NCBI GenBank assembly: GCA_044222245.1
Contig: JBGANQ010000022.1
Location: 1-64,000, forward strand
Source: CALFML01 sp044222245
Lineage (GTDB): Bacteria; Myxococcota_A; Polyangia; Palsa-1104; JAEUJZ01
Direction of reading: 5' to 3'
DNA length: 64,000 bases
Of this stretch, positions 34,211-44,268 are shown piece after piece; position 1 is the stretch's first letter, and every line of letters begins with the position of its first letter. A model generated the notes under the pieces. The model worked only from the letters and a program-made list of their open reading frames with translations. It did no database searches and was not told where the DNA came from. The position numbers and the translations under genes are program-made.

Positions 34211-35344
34211 TTAGGGGCGCCCGGCCTGGTGGGGGGTGTGCCAGCGCGCCAGCAGCTCGGCCTCGCGCTCGGCGGTAAGCCCCGGGCGCGACTTGGCGCG
34301 GCGCTCGGCGGGCTGCGCGCTCCACCAGTCCAGGGTGTCCTTGGCCGTCACTCCCACCGGGCGGAAGCGCAGCCCCTTGGCAATCGCCCGCGCCGCCGAG
34401 ACCTGGGCGAAGCCGCTGCTCGGCGAGTCCGCCGGCACCGCCAGCGGGAAGTCGTTGAAGCTGCCAGCCTCGTTGCGCTCCAGCCACTTGTCATCGACAA
34501 AGACCAGACGGGCATCGCTGGCCACCCCGGCCTGGCAGGCCTGCAGCACCGAGCGCAGCGCCGGCTCGGCAGGCCCCACCGCGTTGTAGGTGCCAACGTG
34601 CCGCGCCTGGATCGCGGTCACGATCCACTCGCCGAGGTCGCGGACATCGATAAACTGCATGCGGTAGCCGGGCTCGCCGGGGGCCAGCACCTCGCCGCCG
34701 CGGGCCAGGCGCACCGGCCAGTAGGTGAAGCGGTCGGTCGGGTCCCCAGGGCCGGCGATCACCCCCGGGCGCACCACCGTGACCCGCCCCGGCATCGCCT
34801 GCTCGGCCGCCTGCTCGGACAGGACCTTGAGCGGGCCGTAGTTGCGCAGGTCCTGGTTCTCGGGCGGCGGCTCGCTGGGGGTCATCACCGCGGAGCTCTC
34901 GTCGATCGGCTCGCGGCCGAGCTTGTAGACCGAGATGGTGGAGACGAACAGGTACTGCTCGACCTGGTCGCGCAGCAGCTCGGCGGCGGCGCGCACGGCG
35001 CTCGGGTAGCGGGTCCAGGTGTCGACCACCGCGTCCCAGCGGCGGCCGCGCAGGCGGTCGAGGTCGGCCGCGCGCTCGCCGAGGATCTTCTCGACCTCGG
35101 GGAACAGGTGGGGGTTGGTCTTGCCGCGGTTAAACAGCGTCACCGCGTGGCCGCCGGCGCGGGCGGCGCTGACGATGGCCGGCCCGATGTAGCCGGTGCC
35201 GCCGAGGATGAGGATGCGCTTTTTCGCTGCCGCATCCGGGCTGGCCTTCGCCGGGGTCGTCTGGGTCTGGGCGGCGCAGCCGACAAGGCCGGCGGTGGCG
35301 CCGAACGCCTTGAGGAAATCGCGACGAGGTAGGTTCTTGGGCAT
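34211..35344 (-). CDS. Tat-exported NAD-dependent epimerase/dehydratase-like lipoprotein
   Basis: A 377-residue protein starting with a twin-arginine signal (LPRRDFLKAFGATAG) that ends in a lipobox (LVGCAA). The mature domain is an extended SDR/epimerase: Rossmann motif RILILGGTGYIGPAIV, LFNRGKTNP, DAVVDTWTRYPS, FVSTISVYK, and a YGPLKVLSEQA segment with the catalytic Tyr-x-x-x-Lys. Export through Tat suggests it folds with its nucleotide cofactor in the cytoplasm. Related proteins act on sugar nucleotides or isoflavone-type substrates; the substrate here is unknown. Confidence 0.87.
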   Translation of the reverse strand: MPKNLPRRDFLKAFGATAGLVGCAAQTQTTPAKASPDAAAKKRILILGGTGYIGPAIVSAARAGGHAVTLFNRGKTNPHLFPEVEKILGERAADLDRLRGRRWDAVVDTWTRYPSAVRAAAELLRDQVEQYLFVSTISVYKLGREPIDESSAVMTPSEPPPENQDLRNYGPLKVLSEQAAEQAMPGRVTVVRPGVIAGPGDPTDRFTYWPVRLARGGEVLAPGEPGYRMQFIDVRDLGEWIVTAIQARHVGTYNAVGPAEPALRSVLQACQAGVASDARLVFVDDKWLERNEAGSFNDFPLAVPADSPSSGFAQVSAARAIAKGLRFRPVGVTAKDTLDWWSAQPAERRAKSRPGLTAEREAELLARWHTPHQAGRP

Positions 35345-35460
35345 GATTGGCTACAACACCGCGCGGCGGGAAAAGTTCAGCCGGACCCGCGGGCGCGCCG
35401 CGACCCCGAGATCCGGGAGGCCCCTTTCGCCGCGGCGGCCGGCGACTTAAGTTTCCTTTT

Positions 35461-36165
35461 ATGCACAAGCTGCGCATCGACGTCTTCTCCGATATCGCCT
35501 GCCCGTGGTGCTACGTCGGCAAGCGCCGGCTGGAGGCCGCGCTGGCGCAGTTTCCCCACCGCGACTCGGTGGAGGTTGTGTGGCGCGCCTTCGAGCTCGA
35601 CTCTGCGGCGCCGCGAGTGCGCGATCCGGCGGTCTCCTACAGCGAGCGGCTGCGCCAGAAGTATGGCACCAGCATCGCCCAGGCCGAGGCGATGCTGCAG
35701 CGGATGACCGAGGTGGCGGCGGCCGATGGGCTGCAGTTCCGCTTCGATCGCATCCGCCCCGGAAACACCTTCGATGCCCACCGCATCCTGCACCTGGCGC
35801 ACGAGCGGCACGTTCAGGATGCAGTCAAGGAGCGCCTGCTGCGCGCCTACATGACCCAAGGGGAGGCGATCGGCGAGCCGGAGGTGCTGGTGCGCCTCGC
35901 CGCCGAGGCTGGCCTGGACGCCGCCGAGGTGCGCGCGCTGCTTTCGAGCGACCGCTACGGCCGCGAGGTGCGCGCCGATGAACAAGAGGCGCGCTCCCTG
36001 CGCATCTCGGGAGTTCCCTTCTTCATTATCGGCGGCCGCTACGGCCTCTCGGGAGCGCAGCCGAGCGAGACGATCCTCGGCGCGCTGACCCAGGCCTGGG
36101 CCGAGACCCGGGCGGTCGCGCCGCTTGTCGAGGGCGCGACCTGCGGACCTGACGGCTGCACCTGA
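35461..36165 (+). CDS. DsbA-family oxidoreductase (FrnE-like)
   Basis: A 234-residue cytoplasmic thioredoxin-fold protein of the FrnE/2-hydroxychromene-2-carboxylate isomerase family. It has IDVFSDIACPWCYVGKRRLE with the CPWC redox site, the helical insertion (GLQFRFDRIRPGNTFDAHRI), and the cis-Pro region SLRISGVPFFIIGGRYGLSG. It ends with a second Cys pair (GATCGPDGCT), as in some FrnE proteins. The start at 35461 is preferred because the upstream in-frame sequence is not conserved-like. No signal peptide. Confidence 0.93.
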   Translation: MHKLRIDVFSDIACPWCYVGKRRLEAALAQFPHRDSVEVVWRAFELDSAAPRVRDPAVSYSERLRQKYGTSIAQAEAMLQRMTEVAAADGLQFRFDRIRPGNTFDAHRILHLAHERHVQDAVKERLLRAYMTQGEAIGEPEVLVRLAAEAGLDAAEVRALLSSDRYGREVRADEQEARSLRISGVPFFIIGGRYGLSGAQPSETILGALTQAWAETRAVAPLVEGATCGPDGCT

Positions 36166-36208
36166 GTCGCTTGGCCCAAGTGCCGGGCAGAGCCCGGGCG
36201 GGCGAAGC

Positions 36209-36237
36209 TTGACTCTTATCAGTAGAGGGCCAACAAT
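36209..36237 (+). promoter_or_regulatory. possible sigma70-type promoter of the interrupted kinase operon
   Basis: TTGACT at 36209-36214 and AACAAT at 36232-36237, separated by 17 bases, resemble -35 and -10 elements. They lie 137 bases before the kinase start in a 209-base gap and point toward it. Confidence 0.4.
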
Positions 36238-36374
36238 TGATTGGCAGTCGACAAGTGGGCAACTTTATAGCTGGCTGCTCGGCTTTCAGCAGGCCCTGGT
36301 TTCGGGGAGGGGGCCGGCCGGCAAGCGGCACCCGCCGCGCCTCTGGCATCGCGGGCGGGTAGGGGGCAGCGGGC

Positions 36375-36817
36375 ATGGCAAATCCTCAGGGAAGCTCACC
36401 AGTCATGATCGGGACCACCATCGGTCCCTATCGTGTCGTGCGCAAGCTTGGTGCCGGCGGCATGGGAGCCGTGTTCGAGGCGGTGCACAAGACCATCGAG
36501 CACCGCGTCTGCATCAAGATCCTGCACCCCGAGTACGCCAAGGACGCCGAGTTCGCCCAGCGCTTCTTTAACGAAGCGCGCGCCGTCAACCGCGCCGATC
36601 ATCCAGGGCTGGTTCAGGTCTCAGACTACGGACACATGGAGGATGGCACCGCCTATATCGTCATGGAGCTGGTCAAGGGAGAGACCCTGGGCCAGCGGCT
36701 GCGGCAGCTCGGTGGCCCGATGCCGGTGGGCGAGGTGCTGCGCATCGGGCAGCAGATTGCCGACTCCCTGGCCGCCGCGCACGCCAAGAACATCGTCCAC
36801 CGCGACATTAAGCCAGA
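36375..36817 (+). pseudogene. Ser/Thr kinase-ATPase gene, 5' fragment
   Basis: The 5' part of an interrupted kinase gene. It codes for the N-lobe and part of the C-lobe: KLGAGGMGAVFEAVH (P-loop), RVCIKIL (Lys), YIVMELVKGETLGQRL, and KNIVHRDIKPD, where it ends abruptly at the catalytic loop. The reading frame continues for 44 non-homologous residues into the inserted DNA and stops at 36959. The missing DFG, APE and later domains are found in frame at 38718, 1.9 kb downstream. Alone, this fragment lacks the metal-binding DFG and should be inactive. Confidence 0.88.
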
Positions 36818-36922
36818 CAAGGCCGGCCGCCCGCACTGCCGCAGCGCGGCGTCCTGGGGCGGGCGACCGGGGAAGGGTTGCTCAACGATTCCCGCCGGCG
36901 CGCGGCTGCGGCCCGGCTCCGC

Positions 36923-37951
36923 CTACCAGCGCCCCTGGATGTCGGACATGAACTGGTAGGGATAGCCGAGCTCCAGGGCGCTGACCTCGTCGAGCCGCTT
37001 GCGCTGTCCCTCCTCGAGCTTGAGCTTGGCCGCGCCCAGGTTCTCATCCAGCTGGGCGAGGCTGCGGGCGCCGAAGATGATGCTGGCGACGGTGGCGCGA
37101 CCGAGCAGCCAGGCCAGCGCGACCTGCGATGGCGTGGCTCCGGTCTCGCGGGCGACTTCCTCGACCACCGCGAGGATCTTCCAGTTGCGCTCGGTGTCAA
37201 GGCGAGCAAAGCGGGCCTTCATCTGCTCCAGGCGCGAGCCGCTCGGCGCCGCCTGGCCGCGCTGGTACTTGCCGCTGAGGAAGCCGGCGGCCAGCGGTGA
37301 CCACGGTAGCAGGCCCAGGCCCTGCGACTGGCACAGCGGGATGTGCTCGCGCTCCAGCTCGCGCGCGATCAGGCTGTACTGCGCCTGCAGGCTGATAAAG
37401 CGGTGGCGGTGCTCGTGCTTGGCGATCCACAGGCTGTCGGCGAGCCGGTAGGCGGCGTAGTTGGACGCGCCCAGGTAGACCACCTTGCCGGCGCGCACCA
37501 GATCATCCAGCGCCCGCACCGTCTCCTCCTCCGGGGTGGTCACGTCCTGCATGTGAATCTGATACAGGTCGATGCGGTCGGTCTGCAGGCGGCGCAGGCT
37601 GTCCTCGACGCAGCGGACGATGCGGTAGCGCGAGGCGCCGCTCTTGTTGGCGGTCTCGCCCATGGTGAAGCGGAACTTGGTGGCCAGCACCACCTTGTCG
37701 CGCCGGCTGCGCTCCGCGGCGAACCACTGGCCGAGCACGCGCTCGGACAGGCCGTCCTGGCCGTAGACGTCCGCGGTGTCGATGAAGTTGATGCCGGCGG
37801 CGAGCGCGTGGTCGAGCAGGGCGTGGCTGGTCTTGACGTCGCTGCCGACCTTGTGCATGAACGACTTCTCATCCGCCTCGCCGAACGTCATCGCGCCCAG
37901 GCACAGACTCGATACCTTGACGCCGCTTTGTCCCAGGTTGCGATATTCCAT
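36923..37951 (-). CDS. aldo/keto reductase
   Basis: A 342-residue aldo/keto reductase with AGGAG five bases before the ATG at 37951. Characteristic parts: MEYRNLGQSGVKVSSLCLGAM at the start, AAGINFIDTADVYGQDGLSE with the catalytic Asp/Tyr, LATKFRFTMGE with the catalytic Lys, DRIDLYQIHMQD with the His, and YLGASNYAAYRL. It uses NADPH to reduce aldehydes or ketones; the subfamily is of the YakC/IolS kind. It lies inside the insertion that splits the kinase gene and is the second gene of a minus-strand pair with the methyltransferase. Confidence 0.94.
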   Translation of the reverse strand: MEYRNLGQSGVKVSSLCLGAMTFGEADEKSFMHKVGSDVKTSHALLDHALAAGINFIDTADVYGQDGLSERVLGQWFAAERSRRDKVVLATKFRFTMGETANKSGASRYRIVRCVEDSLRRLQTDRIDLYQIHMQDVTTPEEETVRALDDLVRAGKVVYLGASNYAAYRLADSLWIAKHEHRHRFISLQAQYSLIARELEREHIPLCQSQGLGLLPWSPLAAGFLSGKYQRGQAAPSGSRLEQMKARFARLDTERNWKILAVVEEVARETGATPSQVALAWLLGRATVASIIFGARSLAQLDENLGAAKLKLEEGQRKRLDEVSALELGYPYQFMSDIQGRW

Positions 37952-37995
37952 GATCACTCCTTCTTGTCGCCCGCTTGTCGCCCGCTTGATTCCCT

Positions 37996-38631
37996 TCAGT
38001 GCGAAAGGAGGTAGGCGCGCCGGCTCGGATGTTCGGCCCCGTGGTAGGGCTCACGCTCGGTGACCTCGGTGTGCTGGAAGCCGGCGGCGCCGAGCTGCGC
38101 CACGACCTCTTCGGTGCGATGGAAGAACCAGTCCAGCGGCACCGGCACGCCCCACAGCTCGCCCGGGTGGACGATCTCGGCGCCGACATGGAAGGCCAGC
38201 AGCAGCGGGCCGCCCGGGCGCAGGACCCGGCGCAGCTCGCCCAGGGCGCCGGGCAGCTCGGCGGGCGCCAGGTGCACGAGCGAGTAGAAGGCGACAAGGC
38301 CGGCGAAGCTGGCTGCGGGCCGCGCGAGCGCGCACAGGTCGCCCTGGTGAAACTGCAGACCGGGGTGCAGCCGGCGCGCCTCCTGCAGCATGCAGGGCGA
38401 CAGATCGATGCCGCAGACCTCGACTCCGCGCTCGTGCAGGTAGCGGCCGATGTGACCCGGTCCGCAGCCCAGATCCGCCACCAGCCCGGCCCCGCGCACC
38501 TCGGCAGCGAAGCGGTCGAGCAGCTGGCGATCGAGCGGCTTTGCCAAAAGCTCGTCGGCGAGGTGCGCGGCGTAGGGAGCGGCCAGGCGATCGTAGCTGG
38601 TCCTTATTTCACTTGCCCGCGGTGCCGTCAT
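37996..38631 (-). CDS. class I SAM-dependent methyltransferase
   Basis: A 211-residue methyltransferase. The start at 38631 gives MTAPRASEIRTSYDRLAAPY, a typical opening. Motif I VADLGCGPGHIGRYLHERGV binds SAM, followed by GIDLSPCMLQEARR (motif II) and RRVLRPGGPLLLAFHVG. The last part carries FFHRTEEVVAQLGAAGF. The substrate is unknown. It is the first gene of the inserted pair, 44 bases before the aldo/keto reductase, and its start lies 80 bases from the right end of the insert, so the insert brings its own promoter or reads from one beyond the junction. Confidence 0.92.
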   Translation of the reverse strand: MTAPRASEIRTSYDRLAAPYAAHLADELLAKPLDRQLLDRFAAEVRGAGLVADLGCGPGHIGRYLHERGVEVCGIDLSPCMLQEARRLHPGLQFHQGDLCALARPAASFAGLVAFYSLVHLAPAELPGALGELRRVLRPGGPLLLAFHVGAEIVHPGELWGVPVPLDWFFHRTEEVVAQLGAAGFQHTEVTEREPYHGAEHPSRRAYLLSH

Positions 38632-38717
38632 GGGCGGCCAGCATAGCATTCTGGTCCGCCGTCCCCGCAGCGCGGAATGATACTCGGCGCCTGGACTCGC
38701 GCCGCCCTCCAGCCAGA

Positions 38718-40736
<2,019 letters not shown>

Positions 40737-40740
<4 letters not shown>

Positions 40741-42542
40741 CCCGCGCGGCGCCCGGGCCCCGCCTGCACGTCGGCGGCAGCATCCGCGAGGAGGCGGTCT
40801 ACGTCGAGCGGCACGCCGACAGCGAGCTCTTGGCGGCGCTGCGCCGCGGCGAGATCTGTCACGTCCTGGCCCCGCGCCAGATGGGCAAGTCGAGCCTGTG
40901 CGGCCGCGCCGCGCGGCTCCTGCGCAAAGACGGCGTCACCTGCATCCAGATCGATCTGAACCTGCTCGGCGGCCGCAAGAGCGTGGCCGACATCGACAGC
41001 TGGTTCTTCTCCCTCATCAAGGAGCTCAGCCGCCAGCTCGGCTGGCCGCGCGACTTCACCGACGAGCTGTGGCGCAGCGAGGCGCAGACCACCGCCACTT
41101 ACAAGTGGTCGCGATTTCTGCACGAGGAGGTCCCCGCCCGCATCCCCGGTCCGGTGGTCTTCATCTTTGATGAGATCGACACCATCCTGACCCTGCCGTT
41201 TAGCTGCGATGATTTCTTCGCCGTGGTGCGCGCCATGCACAACGCCCGCCCCGAGCGCCCCGAGCTGCGCCGCATCGCCGTCTGCTTCGTCGGCGTCGCC
41301 GCCCCCGGCGAGCTGATGGTAGACGCGGCGCGGACGCCGCTGAACGTGGGCACCGCGATTTCGCTGGTCGACTTCAGCCGCGCCGAGGCGGACGGATTTC
41401 TGCCCGCGCTCGCCGCCCAGCTGCCCGGTCCGGCCGACTGGCTGGACGCCATCTACGACTGGACTTCTGGCCACCCCTACATGACCCACAAGCTCTGCGC
41501 CGAGCTGTGCAAGCAGCCCCCCGGCGTGGCGATTCCCGCCGAGCGGGTCGAGGAGGTGGTGCGCCGCAGCTTCCTGCAAAACGGCCGCGTGAGCGAGACC
41601 AACCTGCAGTACGCCGAGCGGCGCATCGATGCCCACACGAGCAGCAACCTGCTTTTGCGCATGTACCGCCGGCTGCTGGAAGGCCAGTCGATCCCCGCCG
41701 ATCGCAACGATCCGCTGCAGAGCGAGCTGTGGCTGAGCGGAATCTGCCGCTGGCACCAGGGCTGTCTGGGGGTGCGCAACCGCATCTTCGCCGTCGTCTT
41801 TGACTGGGCGTGGGCGCATGGTAAGGAGTCGGCGCGCCTTTTGGATGAAGCGCTGCAGCGCTGGCTGGACGCCGGCAAGCACCCCGGGCAGCTGCTCGGG
41901 GGAGCCGCGCTGGAGGCGGCGCGGAGCTGGGCCGAGGGCCGAAGCGATGTGAGCGCGGAGGAGCAGGAGTTCCTGCTGGCCAGCCTGCAAGCGGCGCGGG
42001 TGCGCAGCAGCCGCCGCGCGCTGCAGGTCGCGGTCGGCTCGCTGGCGACGGCGCTGGTCACCTGCATCGCGCTGTTTATCTGGCAGCTTGGGGTGTGGCG
42101 GAACAAGAACGAAGCCGAAAAGCAGCTGCGCGAGCTGGCCGAGCTGCACGCCACCGCGCAGCGCCGCTCGGCCGAGGAGCTGCGCAAGGGCCGCGATCTG
42201 GAGATGCAGCTGCGCGAGAAGCTGCAGGCCAGCCTCGACCGCCAGCGCGCCATGGATGCGGTGCGCGAGCAGGAGATCCTGCAGATGAAGCAGCTCATCG
42301 CCGGCTCCCAAGGCTGCACCGAGCTATTGCGCCGGCAGAGCTTTCGCGACAGTCAGGAAGAGAAGGAACACCTGCGCCGCTTCGAAGCCGAGCGGGCGCA
42401 CTGGGACCAGCTATCCGGAGGGAGCGCCCCCACTCTGAGTCCGGAGGCCAGCGAGCTGCAGCGCGCCATCGCCGGCTTCCAGCCGCCGTCCCCGCCCGCG
42501 GCGGCGACCAAGCCGCCCCGCCCCGCGCCCAAACATCCCTAA
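40737..42542 (+). CDS. AAA_35-like ATPase with membrane helix and coiled coil
   Basis: A 601-residue protein beginning at an ATG that overlaps the previous stop (ATGA). Residues about 15-330 are an AAA-like (AAA_35) ATPase: HVLAPRQMGKSSLCGRAARL (Walker A, Lys51), VVFIFDEIDTILTL (Walker B, Asp145-Glu146), and YDWTSGHPYMTHKLC, a sensor-like segment of this family. A membrane helix at about 431-454 (SLATALVTCIALFIWQLGVW) is followed by a charged coiled coil to about 555 and a Pro-rich tail. Such proteins occur next to TIR, caspase or kinase genes as signalling or defence ATPases. Here it is coupled to the split kinase-EAD-ATPase and probably worked with it. Confidence 0.85.
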
Positions 42543-42632
42543 GTACAGGTCCTCCCAAGCTGGGAGAGCATCCGCGAGCAGAGCTGCGCAGGGCGACTCG
42601 CCCGCAGCGCGTCGGCGCCCGCTTCCTGGCGC

Positions 42633-43220
42633 TCAGGTCGGCATGGCAGGCAGCAGCAGGAGATCGAACAGCGACTCTTGCACGCGCCGCGCCTGGCCCA
42701 GGCCCAGGCGCTGCTCATAGGCGGCGAGGGTGGCGCGCGCCGCCTCCAGCGACGGGCTCCCGAGCGCCTCGAACTCGACGCAGCAGACCCGGCGCTCGGC
42801 CGCGCGGGCGTCGTAATAGACTACCTCGCAGTCCGGGTAGTAAAAGACGCAGATGTCCTTGCCGAGCGACCCCTGCCAGACGATTCCCAGCGGCTGCAGG
42901 AACGCGGTGACGGCGGCGAGCTGGCTGCCGCCAGCCTGATCGAGCCGCAGGTTGACCTCGCGCCGGACCTCGGTGTCGCCGGGTCCGCGGCTCTTGACCG
43001 TGAGCTCCTGGCGCTCGCTGTCGTAGCGGTGGCGGAACACGACTCCCGCGCCGAGCCGGGTGACAAAGTAGGTGTCCTCGACGTGCAGCTCGGTGGTGCG
43101 GGTGGGCGCAAGGGTGCGGGCGCGGGCGCGAAACGCTCCCAGATCAAACTCGGGTCCGACAACGAACTTGTGTTCGATCTCGCAGTAGTCGGTCTCGCGG
43201 CCGGAGGGGTCTTGGCTCAT
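42633..43220 (-). CDS. CYTH-domain protein (class IV adenylate cyclase/triphosphatase-like)
   Basis: A 195-residue triphosphate-tunnel protein from the ATG at 43220. The signature ExExK appears at the start (DYCEIEHKFVVG), followed by beta-strands with alternating basic and acidic residues lining the tunnel: TTELHVEDTYFVTRL, GVVFRHRYDSERQELTVKSR and VCCVEFEALGS. CYTH enzymes act on nucleoside or organic triphosphates; some are class IV adenylate cyclases. Which one this is cannot be told. Convergent with the AAA_35-like gene and divergent from the chitinase gene (39-base gap between starts). Confidence 0.88.
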   Translation of the reverse strand: MSQDPSGRETDYCEIEHKFVVGPEFDLGAFRARARTLAPTRTTELHVEDTYFVTRLGAGVVFRHRYDSERQELTVKSRGPGDTEVRREVNLRLDQAGGSQLAAVTAFLQPLGIVWQGSLGKDICVFYYPDCEVVYYDARAAERRVCCVEFEALGSPSLEAARATLAAYEQRLGLGQARRVQESLFDLLLLPAMPT

Positions 43221-43259
43221 GGCGGATTGTTGGCCTAGCCTAGTCCACTGTAAGGTACG

Positions 43260-44183
43260 ATGGAAGCCGGGCTGATTCACGCGGGGGCGTCCATGTCGGT
43301 GTTCATGTCGAGGTTGCGCGGCGGCGCGCGGCGCGCGGCGGTGCTCTTGTTTTCCCTGAGCCTTGGCGGCCTTGGCGGCTGCGGCCCCGCCGCTCCCGGA
43401 GACGGCAACCCGCCGCCGGAACCGCCGCCGACCGGCAGCACGGCGCTGGCGACTCTGTTGCCGCAGAGCCTGTTCGAGCAGCTGTTCCTGCACCGCGGCA
43501 CTGCCCCGTGCCAGGGGAGCTTCTATACTTATGGAGCGTTTCTGGAGGCGGCGAAGTCGTTTCCCGAGTTTGCCCAGCAGGGCACCGCGGACGACCAGCG
43601 GCGCGAGCTGGCGGCGTTCTTCGCCAACATCGCGCACGAGACGACCGGCGGCTGGCCCACCGCCCCCGAGGGTCCCTATGCCTGGGGCCTGTGCTGGATA
43701 AACGAAGGCGCGACCACCGATCCCAAGCTCCTTCCCGACTACTGCGCGGCGAGCACCCAGTATCCGTGCGCGGCGGGCAAGAAGTACTTTGGCCGCGGCC
43801 CGATCCAGCTAAGCTACAACTATAACTACGGTCAGGCGGGGGCCGCGCTCGGCGTCGATCTGCTCAACCAGCCCGAGCTGGTGGCGAGCGATCCCACGAT
43901 CTCGTTCCGCACCGCCCTGTGGTTCTGGATGACCGCGCAGGCCCCCAAGCCGTCCTGCCACGACGTGATGATCGGGCGCTTTACCCCCAGCGCCCAGGAT
44001 GTGGCCGCCGGCCGCCTGCCCGGCTTCGGCCTGACCGTCAACATCATCAACGGCGGCGTCGAGTGCAACCAGCCGACCCCGGCGCAGGTGACCGACCGCA
44101 TCGGCTTCTTTGGCCGCTTCACCCAGCTCCTCGGCACGACCCAGGGCGACAACCTGGCGTGCGACAAGATGCGCAGCTACTGA
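43260..44183 (+). CDS. GH19 chitinase, lipoprotein
   Basis: A family-19 glycoside hydrolase with an envelope signal (VLLFSLSLGGLGGCGPA, Cys as lipid site). The catalytic domain is nearly complete: LAAFFANIAHETTGGWPTAP with the first catalytic Glu, YAWGLCWINEGAT with the second, KKYFGRGPIQLSYNYNYGQ for substrate binding, and LWFWMTAQAPKPSCHDVM. It cleaves chitin or related glycans by inversion. Three Met codons (43260, 43293, 43308) are possible starts; AAGG nine bases before 43260 supports the first. Its anchoring to the cell suggests prey or wall glycan degradation. Confidence 0.94.
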   Translation: MEAGLIHAGASMSVFMSRLRGGARRAAVLLFSLSLGGLGGCGPAAPGDGNPPPEPPPTGSTALATLLPQSLFEQLFLHRGTAPCQGSFYTYGAFLEAAKSFPEFAQQGTADDQRRELAAFFANIAHETTGGWPTAPEGPYAWGLCWINEGATTDPKLLPDYCAASTQYPCAAGKKYFGRGPIQLSYNYNYGQAGAALGVDLLNQPELVASDPTISFRTALWFWMTAQAPKPSCHDVMIGRFTPSAQDVAAGRLPGFGLTVNIINGGVECNQPTPAQVTDRIGFFGRFTQLLGTTQGDNLACDKMRSY

Positions 44184-44268
44184 GCCGCCCTTCCGCCTGC
44201 CCCTGAGCTGCCGCGGGCCTGCGCGCAGCCCTTGTGCAAGGCCGCCGACCTGCGCCAAAGTCGCGCCC

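Larger units (their letters stand above)
36818..38710. mobile_element. 1.9-kb insertion in the kinase gene, flanked by a 7-bp repeat
   Basis: The DNA between the two kinase fragments is bordered by AGCCAGA at 36811-36817 and again at 38711-38717. Deleting one repeat plus the insert joins CGC-GAC-ATT-AAG-CCA to GAA-AAT-GTC, which restores R-D-I-K-P-E-N-V in frame. The insert carries an aldo/keto reductase and a methyltransferase on the minus strand and no transposase. An 11-base direct repeat (CCGCAGCGCGG) occurs near both ends, at 36839 and 38666. No terminal inverted repeat was seen. The mechanism (transposition, microhomology insertion or assembly chimera) is open. Confidence 0.7.

Noticed and set aside
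36375..36959. A complete short kinase of 194 residues
   Set aside because: It ends right after HRDIKPD and the following 44 residues match nothing kinase-like; the DFG half lies at 38718. It is a fragment, not a small kinase.
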